Shown in pieces: positions 20,330 through 28,070 of a stretch of DNA of 49,987 bases. Position 1 is the stretch's first letter. Every line of letters begins with the position of its first letter. Source of the stretch: Sphingomonadales bacterium. Its GTDB lineage: Bacteria; Pseudomonadota; Alphaproteobacteria; Sphingomonadales; Sphingomonadaceae. The position numbers and the translations under genes are program-made. The stretch lies in assembly GCA_006226685.1 (NCBI GenBank), contig SBGG01000079.1, positions 1 through 49,987 on the forward strand, given 5' to 3'. The notes beneath the pieces were generated by a model. That model had not been told where the DNA came from, did not search any database, and worked only from the letters and a program-made list of their open reading frames with translations.

Positions 20330-20974
20330 ATGAACATCAAGTCTAGCCTTATCGGCCTGGCAGGCGCGGCCGCGCTTTCCGTTACACTGTCCGCTCCTGC
20401 ATCCGCAGTGACCATCACCGGCGGTGTCAGCGACATCAGCTTCAACACGACCGATCCGGGCCTCATCATCTCTGCAGCGCCGCTCAGCTTCGGCTCGATC
20501 ACCCTGAACAACGTCAACGATTTCCAATTTGTTGACGTCATGCGGATCGGCACTCCGGAAGGCACCGTCAACACCAACTTCCTGTCGCTCTTTGGTGAAG
20601 ACACGACTCCGCTGCCGATTTCGGCCACTTTCACTTTTTCCAGCCCGGCCAGCCTCGTGGGTTCGGTCTCCGGCTCGACCTTCGGCTATATCGCGCCGCT
20701 GACTTCCTGCGGCTTCCTCGCCGGCGGCTGTGGCGCCGTCAGCTGGGGTGCGCCGATTCTCTTCAACTTCGGCAATGGCGGCCAGTTCAAGGTCGAGCTG
20801 TTCGATACCACATTCGGCACCCCCGGCGCCGCGGACGTGAAGGCTCGCTTCACCCTGCTCGCCAACTCCGTTCCGGAACCCGCCACCTGGGCGATGCTGA
20901 TCTTCGGATTTGGCGCGATCGGTGCCGCGATGCGCCGTCGTCAACGCCAGACGGTGAGCTATACATTCGCCTGA
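20330..20974 (+). CDS. PEPxxWA-CTERM sorting domain protein
   Basis: 214 residues. An N-terminal signal peptide (MNIKSSLIGL to about ASA) leads into a Gly/Ser/Thr/Phe-rich beta domain with no recognised family. The C-terminus has the full tripartite sorting signal: VPEPATWAM, a hydrophobic stretch LIFGFGAIGAA and a basic tail RRRQRQ. Such proteins are processed by exosortase and often join the extracellular matrix or exopolysaccharide. The exosortase itself is not encoded here. It is monocistronic, closed by the terminator at 21004-21034. Confidence 0.9.
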   Translation: MNIKSSLIGLAGAAALSVTLSAPASAVTITGGVSDISFNTTDPGLIISAAPLSFGSITLNNVNDFQFVDVMRIGTPEGTVNTNFLSLFGEDTTPLPISATFTFSSPASLVGSVSGSTFGYIAPLTSCGFLAGGCGAVSWGAPILFNFGNGGQFKVELFDTTFGTPGAADVKARFTLLANSVPEPATWAMLIFGFGAIGAAMRRRQRQTVSYTFA

Positions 20975-21003
20975 TCAGAGCGAACAAACGCTTAACGACC
21001 TAT

Positions 21004-21034
21004 GCGGGGGAGTGCGATGCGCTCCCCCGTTTTT
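21004..21034 (+). terminator. Rho-independent terminator after the PEP-CTERM gene
   Basis: CGGGGGAG pairs with CTCCCCCG around a 9-nt loop and is followed by TTTTT. The remaining 175 bp to the end of the convergent desaturase gene show nothing recognisable. Confidence 0.88.
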
Positions 21035-21209
21035 GTTGATATTCCGGACTGGGGGAAGAGGCCACGTCACCCCTCTACTCGGAGCCTCTCTGCTCAGAGA
21101 GCGCATTTGTGCTCAAAGGGCGCACTTGCGCCTGATAGGAATCGCCGGGAAAAGCATGCCTGCCGCCTCACGAACAGGCCCCGGTGCGATCCAGCTAAAA
21201 TCCCGTTCG

Positions 21210-22295
21210 TCAATGACTCCGGCGACGCATCGTGCTGCTGGCTATACGCACCACAAGCGGCATCATGCCGCCATAGCTGGCCCGGCTGTAGGTCGATACC
21301 GCGCCAAGATGCGCACTCAGCCTCCGATGGGCTTCGCCGAGCGAATGATAAGGCACGCTCGGCAACAGATGGTGAAGCGCATGATAGCGCAGGCCCACCG
21401 GAGCCCAGAGCGGCGCAAGCCATGCCGGCGGCGGCACATTGACCGAATCCAGATATTGGGCGGTCACCGTCATCGCTTCGCCGTCATTCTCCCACAAATG
21501 CGCGACCAGCGTACGCAGCTGGTTGAGCACAGCGGTAACGGAGAACACCGCCAGCGCGATCAGCAGCGGCCGCCAGCCAAGGAAATAAACACTCGCCATC
21601 AACGCGATCGCCCAGAGACTTGCGCCCAGTTCTTGCCAGAACACCATGCGCGCAAACGCCCCTTCCGGCATGCGGCGGCGGAAATCGGGGTTGATCGACA
21701 GCGCCGAGAAACGCTCCCACACGAAACGGCGCAACGGCGGAAAAATCGCGCCCAGCGGGGTCAATATGCCGAACCGGATGAGCAAGGCGGGCGGCGCCAA
21801 CAACGCGACGACGATGAAAAGTGGCAATGACCACGGCTTCATCAGCGCCAGCGGCAGATATTCCGGATCCTCCGCCGTGCCATAACGGGTGCGGGCATGA
21901 TGGAGCGTATGAACGCCCTCATACATGAAAGACGGGGTCAGCATCGGAATGCCGACCAGCACATTCCATGCGAAACGAAAACCCGGCAACGCATTCCGGT
22001 GGATATGGGTCAGTTCATGAATGAAGAGCAGCGCGCGATAAAGCGCCAACGCAGCCACGAGACCGGACAGAACGGCCAGTACCGGGCTGTCGATCAGGAT
22101 CGCGCCCGCCAGTGCGGCATAGCCGACCACTACCGAAACCAGCATATCCGGCCAGTAAATCTCCGGCCGCGCGGTCGCGATATCCCGTGTCAGCTCAACC
22201 GCCGCGCGCAACATCGCCGCGTCATCCGGGACCGAGGAACCGGCGGACTGTGCCCGATCCGCCGCTTGGGAATTGATACCATCATAAGCAGTCAT
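21210..22295 (-). CDS. Membrane fatty acid/sphingolipid desaturase family protein
   Basis: 361 residues from the ATG at 22293-22295, preceded by AAGGACC. Three histidine boxes are intact: HELTH (about residue 95), HTLHH (about 132) and HALHH (about 305), the di-iron ligands of membrane desaturases and hydroxylases. Paired hydrophobic stretches lie between them. The substrate cannot be read from sequence. It is divergent from the ceramide-synthase-like gene with 134 bp between the starts, and lies in the lipid region, so an acyl chain or long-chain base of a sphingolipid is a fair candidate. An ordinary phospholipid acyl desaturase is also possible. Confidence 0.88.
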   Translation of the reverse strand: MTAYDGINSQAADRAQSAGSSVPDDAAMLRAAVELTRDIATARPEIYWPDMLVSVVVGYAALAGAILIDSPVLAVLSGLVAALALYRALLFIHELTHIHRNALPGFRFAWNVLVGIPMLTPSFMYEGVHTLHHARTRYGTAEDPEYLPLALMKPWSLPLFIVVALLAPPALLIRFGILTPLGAIFPPLRRFVWERFSALSINPDFRRRMPEGAFARMVFWQELGASLWAIALMASVYFLGWRPLLIALAVFSVTAVLNQLRTLVAHLWENDGEAMTVTAQYLDSVNVPPPAWLAPLWAPVGLRYHALHHLLPSVPYHSLGEAHRRLSAHLGAVSTYSRASYGGMMPLVVRIASSTMRRRSH

Positions 22296-22429
22296 GACAC
22301 AGGTCCTTAAGCAGCAATTGCGCACAGATCATGGCAGCACCATGACATAATCATTGTCCCCGGCCGGACGCGGCCCTAACAAGGCGCCTGACATCATTCC
22401 TTGCTCTCGATCAACAAGAAAGCGCCGCG

Positions 22430-23587
22430 GTGACAAATTCCGATCTGGTGATATCCCCCGTTTCCGGCAAGGCCGACCTCAAGGCATTCGTCGATTTCGC
22501 CTGGGAGGTATACAAAGACGATCCGGCATGGGTTCCTCCGCTGAAGGACGAGGTGTACGGCATCATCCTCGACAGCAAGAATCCCTGGTTCGAACATGGC
22601 GACGCGCAATATTTCCTCGCGCGCCGGAAAGGCAAGGTCACCGGCCGCATTTCCGCCCATTATGACAAGCTGGCGCTGGCCATGCCGGCCGAACAGGGCA
22701 TGGGGCCGGGATGCGGCAATTTCGGTTTTCTGGAAGCGCTGGACAAGGAAAGCGCTCTCGCCCTGATCGCCGCGGCGGAGGACTGGCTGCGGTCGAGGGG
22801 CATGACGCGGGTACTTGGCCCGATCTCCCTTTCCATCTGGGAGGAACCCGGCCTGCTCACTCTGGGCAGCGACCATGCCCCCACGGTGATGATGGGCCAT
22901 CATCGCCCGGAATATGAGGGGTGGGTCAAGGACGCCGGCTATGCCCCGGTCAAGGAATTGCGCACCTATGAACTCGATATCACGCAGAACTTCCCTCCGC
23001 TGATCCAGCGGATCGTGCAGTCGGGCGAGAAGAATGAACGCATCCGCATCCGCAAGGTCGACAAGAGCAAGTTCGACGAGGAGGCCGCGATCATCCTTGC
23101 CATCCTCAACGATGCATGGGGCGACAATTGGGGTTTCGTACCGATTACCGACCATGAAGTATCACATTTCGGCAAGCAGTTGAAACCGATCGTGTTCGAG
23201 GACCTGATCCGCATCGCAGAACTGGAGGGCGAGCCGGTCGCCTTCATGATGACCTTGCCCGACCTCAATGAGACGATCAAACCGCTGAACGGATCGCTCT
23301 TTCCCTTTGGCTGGGCAAAGCTGCTCTGGTGGCTGCGCAAGCCGAAAGTCCGCACGATGCGCGTGCCGCTAATGGGGGTGGTCAAGAAATTGCAGGCATC
23401 TCGCATGGCAAGCCAGCTTGCGTTCATGATGATCGAATATATCCGCCGCGATGCCGTCGCTCATTATGGTGCAAGCCGGGGTGAAATCGGATGGGTGCTG
23501 GATGACAATCAGGGCATGAACGCGATCGCAGGCGCGATCGACAGCCATGTGAACAAGGTCTACACAATATACGAGAAGCAGCTTTAG
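22430..23587 (+). CDS. GNAT-fold acyltransferase, candidate bacterial ceramide synthase (bCerS)
   Basis: 385 residues from a GTG. The N-terminus FVDFAWEVYKDDPAWVPPL and a central double GNAT-like fold with GPISLSIWEEPGLL, FGWAKLLWWLRKPK and the late GEIGWVLDDNQGMN match the family of about 390 residues whose Caulobacter member (CCNA_01212) N-acylates 3-ketosphinganine. The assignment rests on remembered family features plus the presence of spt, acp and a CerR-like SDR 10 kb away. It would use an acyl-CoA or acyl-ACP donor at the inner membrane. It is followed after 11 bp by a TonB-like gene. A different acyl acceptor is possible. Confidence 0.72.
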   Translation: MTNSDLVISPVSGKADLKAFVDFAWEVYKDDPAWVPPLKDEVYGIILDSKNPWFEHGDAQYFLARRKGKVTGRISAHYDKLALAMPAEQGMGPGCGNFGFLEALDKESALALIAAAEDWLRSRGMTRVLGPISLSIWEEPGLLTLGSDHAPTVMMGHHRPEYEGWVKDAGYAPVKELRTYELDITQNFPPLIQRIVQSGEKNERIRIRKVDKSKFDEEAAIILAILNDAWGDNWGFVPITDHEVSHFGKQLKPIVFEDLIRIAELEGEPVAFMMTLPDLNETIKPLNGSLFPFGWAKLLWWLRKPKVRTMRVPLMGVVKKLQASRMASQLAFMMIEYIRRDAVAHYGASRGEIGWVLDDNQGMNAIAGAIDSHVNKVYTIYEKQL

Positions 23588-23598
23588 CGGCACCCCCC

Positions 23599-24357
23599 AT
23601 GCAACCCGGCATGGGTGCGCGGCGGGATCGCCTGACGGTGCGGGACCGGTCCGCAGCCATCGGGTTGACTGTTGCTTTCCATATCCTGATCCTGATGGCG
23701 CTGCTCTGGCTGACCCCAGACATTCTTCCCTTTCGCGATAAGGAGATCAGCCTTTCAACGTTCAATCTGCCTGCCGAGAAATCGGGCGAGCAGAACGCGG
23801 CCCAGAAAAATCAATCGAAAGAGGAAAAGCGTCAGGCCCAGCGGCAGGAAGCCAACCCGCGCCCGACCCCGCCCATACCGGCCGAACAACCGGTAACGCC
23901 TCCGCCAAAGGTCGCTGCCCCGTCGATGATCTATCTCAGCCCCGAAGAGTTTGCGGCATCGGACATCGGCAAAATAAAGGGGAAACGGAGCAATGGCGAT
24001 GATAATGGCCAGGACTCTGCTTCCGTCTACGGACCGGGAGAAGGACCGGGCGGCGCGCAGCTCTATAATGCGCAATGGTATAGAGAGCCGACCAGCACCG
24101 AACTGGCGGGCTATCTGCCTGCCGCCATGCCGCGCAACGGTTATGGCCTGATCGCCTGTCAGACGATCGAGAATTTTCACGTCGATCATTGTCAGGTGCT
24201 GGGGGAAAGCCCGCTCGGTTCCGGTCTGGGACGAGCGGTGCGAAGGGCCGCCTGGCAATTCCGGGTCATTCCCCCGCGTGTCAACGGTCGTCCGCAAATC
24301 GGGACGTGGGTGCGGATCAGGATCGATTATATCGAGGGCGTGCAGCGCCTGAACTGA
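23599..24357 (+). CDS. TonB-like periplasm-spanning protein
   Basis: 252 residues. One N-terminal membrane anchor (about 20-40, GLTVAFHILILMALLW) is followed by a charged, Pro-rich linker (PRPTPPIPAEQPVTPPPK) and a small C-terminal domain ending WVRIRIDYIEG. This is the architecture of TonB-family proteins, but the C-terminal domain is weakly conserved and no exbB/exbD is nearby, so it may be a TonB paralogue with another task. It starts 11 bp after the candidate ceramide synthase and is probably co-transcribed. Confidence 0.65.
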   Translation: MQPGMGARRDRLTVRDRSAAIGLTVAFHILILMALLWLTPDILPFRDKEISLSTFNLPAEKSGEQNAAQKNQSKEEKRQAQRQEANPRPTPPIPAEQPVTPPPKVAAPSMIYLSPEEFAASDIGKIKGKRSNGDDNGQDSASVYGPGEGPGGAQLYNAQWYREPTSTELAGYLPAAMPRNGYGLIACQTIENFHVDHCQVLGESPLGSGLGRAVRRAAWQFRVIPPRVNGRPQIGTWVRIRIDYIEGVQRLN

Positions 24358-24392
24358 CCGGCCTGATCCTGCCGGGCGGGCGCCCCATGCGC

Positions 24393-25166
24393 TCAGTCGC
24401 GCAATTCCACCCATATCGGCGCATGATCGCTGGCCTTCTCCCGACCGCGATAGGCTTTGTCGACCTGCGCGGTAACGAGCCGGTCGGCGGCAACCGGCGA
24501 AAGCAGGAAATGATCGATGCGGAACCCCGCATCGCGCTGCCACGCCCCGGCCTGATAATCCCAATAGGTCCACACCCCGCCCGCCGGATGGATCGTCGCC
24601 AGCGCATCGGTCCAGCCGTCGCCGGTCAAGGCCCGATAGGCGCTGCGGCTTTCGGGCTGCATCAGGGCATCGTTGGCCATCGCCTTCACCGACCAGACAT
24701 CCCGATCATAGGGAATGACATTATAATCGCCAGCAAGAATGGCGGGTACTTCCTCGGCCCGGATTTCATCCGCACGCGCACGCAAGCGCTTCATCCAGCG
24801 CAGCTTGTAATCGAATTTGGGGCCGGGGCACGGGTTGCCGTTGGGCAAGTAGATGGAGGCGACCCGTACCCCCTTCACATCCGCCTCCAGATAACGGCTA
24901 TGTTCATCCTCAGATTCGCCGTCGAGACCACGCCGCACTTCGACCGGGGCATCGCCGCGCGCGAGGATGGCGACGCCGTTAAACCCCTTTTGCCCATGCC
25001 AGATCGCGCCATAACCGGCGGCCTCAATATCCTTTATCGGGAAAGTCTCGTCGGAGGTCTTGAGTTCCTGAAGGCAGGCAATATCGGGCCGGGTTTCCTC
25101 CAGCCATTCGAGGAGACGCGGCAGGCGGGCCTTGATGCCGTTAATGTTGAAGCTGGCGATACGCAT
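24393..25166 (-). CDS. xthA: Exodeoxyribonuclease III
   Basis: 257 residues from the ATG at 25164-25166; a longer in-frame start exists, but MRIASFNINGIKARL is the canonical beginning. The endonuclease/exonuclease/phosphatase fold has LQELKT (metal Glu), the catalytic Asp-Asn pair in LAGDYNVIP, RIDHFLLS and the final SDHAPIWVEL. It acts as an AP endonuclease and 3'-phosphodiesterase in base-excision repair. Convergent with the TonB-like gene, 35 bp apart. Confidence 0.95.
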   Translation of the reverse strand: MRIASFNINGIKARLPRLLEWLEETRPDIACLQELKTSDETFPIKDIEAAGYGAIWHGQKGFNGVAILARGDAPVEVRRGLDGESEDEHSRYLEADVKGVRVASIYLPNGNPCPGPKFDYKLRWMKRLRARADEIRAEEVPAILAGDYNVIPYDRDVWSVKAMANDALMQPESRSAYRALTGDGWTDALATIHPAGGVWTYWDYQAGAWQRDAGFRIDHFLLSPVAADRLVTAQVDKAYRGREKASDHAPIWVELRD

Positions 25167-25215
25167 GAGCGTCAGGGAGCGGAAATGCGGCGGCCCGTCA
25201 AGGGAAGATCGCAGA

Positions 25216-25425
25216 TCATTCTCCAGCAATTGGCGGGTGCGGCTTGCCTTGCTCCCGTAAAATTCGGGCAAGCTTGTTGAAAAGATGCGGATTACCGCGC
25301 TTGCTGTCCGGGCGATCATTGACCGTCGACAGCCCTTGCCCGGCGAGGCTCAGATGAATATCGCCCGCTGCTTCATCATACCAAATACCAATTTTCGGAG
25401 TGGCGGTCTTGCCACTGCGCACCAT
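25216..25425 (-). CDS. Small conserved hypothetical protein
   Basis: 69 residues, starting MVRSGKTATPKIGIWYDE, with GGGGGGAG about 6 nt before the ATG. It seems a short beta strand followed by a helical C-terminus (NLARILREQGK-like), basic and soluble. I recall similar proteins next to Fe-S carrier genes in sphingomonads, but no function is known to me. It sits between erpA and xthA on the same strand with small gaps, so it is probably part of that operon. Confidence 0.72.
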   Translation of the reverse strand: MVRSGKTATPKIGIWYDEAAGDIHLSLAGQGLSTVNDRPDSKRGNPHLFNKLARILREQGKPHPPIAGE

Positions 25426-25455
25426 GAGCCGCTCCCCCCGTGGATTCCGATCGGA

Positions 25456-25782
25456 TCAGATCGAAAAGCTGGACCCGCATCCGCAACCGGCGGTCGCATT
25501 AGGGTTGGTGACCTTGAACGCCGCGCCGCCCAGTTCCTCGACATAATCTACCGAGGCACCCCGCACCAGATCGAGGCTCATCTCATCGACGACCAGCTTC
25601 ACACCGTCGGTCTCGACCTCGGTATCGCCTTCCTCGACATCATCGGCGAGGCCGAAACGATATTGGAAACCGGAACACCCCCCGCCTTCGACCGCGAGCC
25701 GCAATATGGCGGGCTTCGCCTGTTTCTGCGCGATCCAGGCCACGCGCGCGGCCGCCGAGGGAGTGAGGGAGATGTCATCCAT
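25456..25782 (-). CDS. erpA: A-type iron-sulfur cluster carrier/insertion protein
   Basis: 108 residues from the ATG at 25780-25782. The three cluster-binding cysteines are present, one in GGGCSGFQY and two in the C-terminal [26 protein letters not shown] matches the ErpA/IscA core. It hands Fe-S clusters to apo-enzymes. ErpA, IscA and SufA are hard to separate by sequence alone; isolated location away from isc or suf genes favours ErpA. Confidence 0.9.
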   Translation of the reverse strand: MDDISLTPSAAARVAWIAQKQAKPAILRLAVEGGGCSGFQYRFGLADDVEEGDTEVETDGVKLVVDEMSLDLVRGASVDYVEELGGAAFKVTNPNATAGCGCGSSFSI

Positions 25783-25836
25783 GCTGTAACAGATAGGGCC
25801 GCCCATGCGGTGTCGCAAGGGGCAGCCCATAAACAG

Positions 25837-25862
25837 AAAAAGCGCCCGAAAGGCGCCTTCTG
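25837..25862 (-). terminator. Rho-independent terminator after the M23 peptidase gene
   Basis: On the minus strand GGCGCC, a TTTC loop and GGGCGC are followed by TTTTT. It sits a few bases after the peptidase stop and before the erpA start. Confidence 0.8.
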
Positions 25863-25867
25863 ATTGC

Positions 25868-26647
25868 TTATCTGGAAGCCATTTTCTCTTCGCGGCTGGT
25901 CGGACCACCAAGGGCGACCTTGCTTCCGCTATTCAACGCCATGGCGCGTTCCGAACCGGTCACGAAGGGCAGCGGATTGATCGCCGCACCGGCGATACGA
26001 ATCTCATAGTGAAGATGGCTGCCGGTCGAACGGCCGGTCGATCCCATCAGGCCGATAAGCTGACCACGGTGAACGCGTTCATTAGGCTTCACGATCAGCT
26101 TGGACAGATGACCATAGCGGGTCTCGGTGTCGTTACCATGGGAAATCTCAACGAGATTGCCATAACCGTTGACCCACTGCGACCGGCTGACAATGCCATC
26201 GGCAGTCGCGAAAATCGGGGTTCCGACCGGACCAGGAATATCGATCCCCTTGTGCATGCGAGCACGGCCGTTGAACGGATCGCTCCGCGTACCGAAATTG
26301 CTGGTCAGGGCAAGATTGTCGACCGGGCGACCGGTCGGGATGTAAATGGCCGCGCGCTGCACCGTCGCTGCGCCATGATCGAGCTTTTTCCAGCTCGAAA
26401 ACAAATTGGCGAACGTCGCATCCTCTCCAGAGAAGGTGGGCTGCGCGGCAAGGCTCAGATCGTCGCTATAGGGATCGTCATCATTATCGAGAATGGCGGC
26501 ACCCGGCTTCTGCACCGTATCGGCATGGGCCGGAAGCGCCGCCGTGCAAAGAGCGACGGTAGCGGCCCCAAGCAGGCCTTTGATGAAAGCAGAGAAAGGG
26601 AACCAACCGGCAACGGAGATGTTATCGTTCATATCTGTTTTAAACAT
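25868..26647 (-). CDS. M23 family peptidoglycan endopeptidase
   Basis: 259 residues. The start at 26647 has AGGG about 9 nt before it. An N-terminal signal or anchor (about 20-42) is followed by a disordered acidic stretch and the LytM/M23 domain. Zinc ligands are His132 and Asp136 in MHKGID and His213 in HLHYE; His180 in YGHLS and His211 complete the active site. It would cut peptide crosslinks in the periplasm. With all ligands intact it is probably an active enzyme rather than an EnvC-like activator. Confidence 0.93.
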   Translation of the reverse strand: MFKTDMNDNISVAGWFPFSAFIKGLLGAATVALCTAALPAHADTVQKPGAAILDNDDDPYSDDLSLAAQPTFSGEDATFANLFSSWKKLDHGAATVQRAAIYIPTGRPVDNLALTSNFGTRSDPFNGRARMHKGIDIPGPVGTPIFATADGIVSRSQWVNGYGNLVEISHGNDTETRYGHLSKLIVKPNERVHRGQLIGLMGSTGRSTGSHLHYEIRIAGAAINPLPFVTGSERAMALNSGSKVALGGPTSREEKMASR

Positions 26648-26752
26648 GCGACCCTACCCGTTCGCCGGAAACGCTTCCGACGGTATGAAACCCGTTATTT
26701 CAGCAAGAACTCTCGACCCTGCCCCGTGGGCACTATGTCTGCCAGACCAAGG

Positions 26753-27607
26753 TTAATAGGCAAGCGGCAGATAATAATCGCGCGTTAAACCGGCCTGATC
26801 GCGCGCCGAGTCGTTGAACGGAGGTTTCAGGCGCCCCCTGAAGTGCCGATTAACAAGGATTTGGTAATGATCTGGCGCACATAGCCCTATTCGCTTCGTC
26901 TCAGCCTCGAACCATTTCGTCCCAAAATGCACATGACGGACCTCATCCGCCATGATTCGTCCAAGGATCCGCGCCGAATCAGCATCGTCATTTTTTGTAA
27001 AAGCTGAGATCGTTGCGGGGGTGATGTCGAGCGCCCTTGCCTCCAGCACCATCGGCACGATGGCAAGCCGGGCCAGCGGATCATGAGCCGTCTCCCGCGC
27101 CGCCTGCCACAGGCCACCATGGGCGGGCAAAGCACCATAGTAACTACCCAATTGCCGCAATCGTCGGTCGAGCAGAGCGAAATGCATCGCCTCGTCCGCG
27201 CCCACCCGTAACCAGTCGGACGTAAACTCCGACGGAAAATTCCGCCCGAAACGGCCGACCAGATCGAACGCGAGGTCGATGGCGACAAATTCGATATGCG
27301 CGAGCGCATGCAGCATGGCCACGCGCGCGCGCAACGACCCGGCTTTGCCGCGCTTGGGCATCTGGTTCGGGGGCAATAATTCCGGCTTGTCCGGGCGGGA
27401 CGGTTCATCGGGCATCGCGGCATCATAGCGAGCGGCCAGCCGCCCCAGCCGCCAGTCCCGCGCCACACTGCGCGCGGTCATCAGCTTCGTATAAGGCTCA
27501 GCGGCCAGCATCACGCGACGGCAGGCCGCCCCGACACTCTCTCCGGCATCATTCCCGGGCACACCAGCTTCGCTTAGAGTCTCCATGCCCGGATGCGGCT
27601 CAGCCAA
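26753..27607 (-). CDS. DUF455 family ferritin-like protein
   Basis: 284 residues, mostly helical. It contains a ferritin-like di-iron pattern: HALAHIEFVAIDLAF, RVGADEAMHFALLDRRL and MADEVRHVHFG, each with Glu/His pairs. The family (DUF455) resembles tRNA hydroxylases such as MiaE, but the substrate is not established. Its stop overlaps none of its neighbours at the 3' side, while its start overlaps the end of bcp by 8 bp, so it is translated with bcp and glnE. Confidence 0.85.
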   Translation of the reverse strand: MAEPHPGMETLSEAGVPGNDAGESVGAACRRVMLAAEPYTKLMTARSVARDWRLGRLAARYDAAMPDEPSRPDKPELLPPNQMPKRGKAGSLRARVAMLHALAHIEFVAIDLAFDLVGRFGRNFPSEFTSDWLRVGADEAMHFALLDRRLRQLGSYYGALPAHGGLWQAARETAHDPLARLAIVPMVLEARALDITPATISAFTKNDDADSARILGRIMADEVRHVHFGTKWFEAETKRIGLCAPDHYQILVNRHFRGRLKPPFNDSARDQAGLTRDYYLPLAY

Positions 27608-28070
27608 GCGCCTTCACCGCTTCCAGCACCTCGGCGGCATGACCCTTGACCTTCACCTTGGGCCAGACGCGCACGATCGCGCCTTCGCCGTCGATCAGGA
27701 AGGTCGCGCGGGCAATGCCCATATAGGTGCGGCCATACATGCTCTTTTCAACCCAGGTACCGAATGCCTCGCACACCCCGCCTTCTTCATCAGAGGCGAG
27801 CAGCAGCTTCAGATCATATTTATCCCGAAATTTGGCAAGCTTTGCGGGCTTGTCCTTCGACACACCGACCACCGGCACGCCTGCGGCGGCAAAATCCGCC
27901 GCCAGCTCGGTAAAATCCTTCGCCTCATTGGTGCAGCCGGGTGTATCCGCCTTCGGGTAAAAATACAGGACGAACGGCGCCCCCCGATAGCGGGACAAGG
28001 GAAAGCTTGCCCCATCGGCATCGACAAGCGTCACGTCCGGCACGGCATTTCCTGCTTCGAGCATGCTCAT
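27600..28070 (-). CDS. bcp: Thioredoxin-dependent peroxiredoxin, BCP/PrxQ type
   Basis: 156 residues. The peroxidatic Cys46 lies in KADTPGCTNEAKDF. The usual second Cys five residues later is missing; Cys100 in GGVCEAFG is a candidate resolving residue, as in some PrxQ enzymes. It reduces hydrogen peroxide and organic peroxides in the cytoplasm. Its ATG overlaps the glnE stop by 4 bp (ATGA), and its end overlaps the DUF455 start. Confidence 0.93.
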   Translation of the reverse strand: MSMLEAGNAVPDVTLVDADGASFPLSRYRGAPFVLYFYPKADTPGCTNEAKDFTELAADFAAAGVPVVGVSKDKPAKLAKFRDKYDLKLLLASDEEGGVCEAFGTWVEKSMYGRTYMGIARATFLIDGEGAIVRVWPKVKVKGHAAEVLEAVKALG

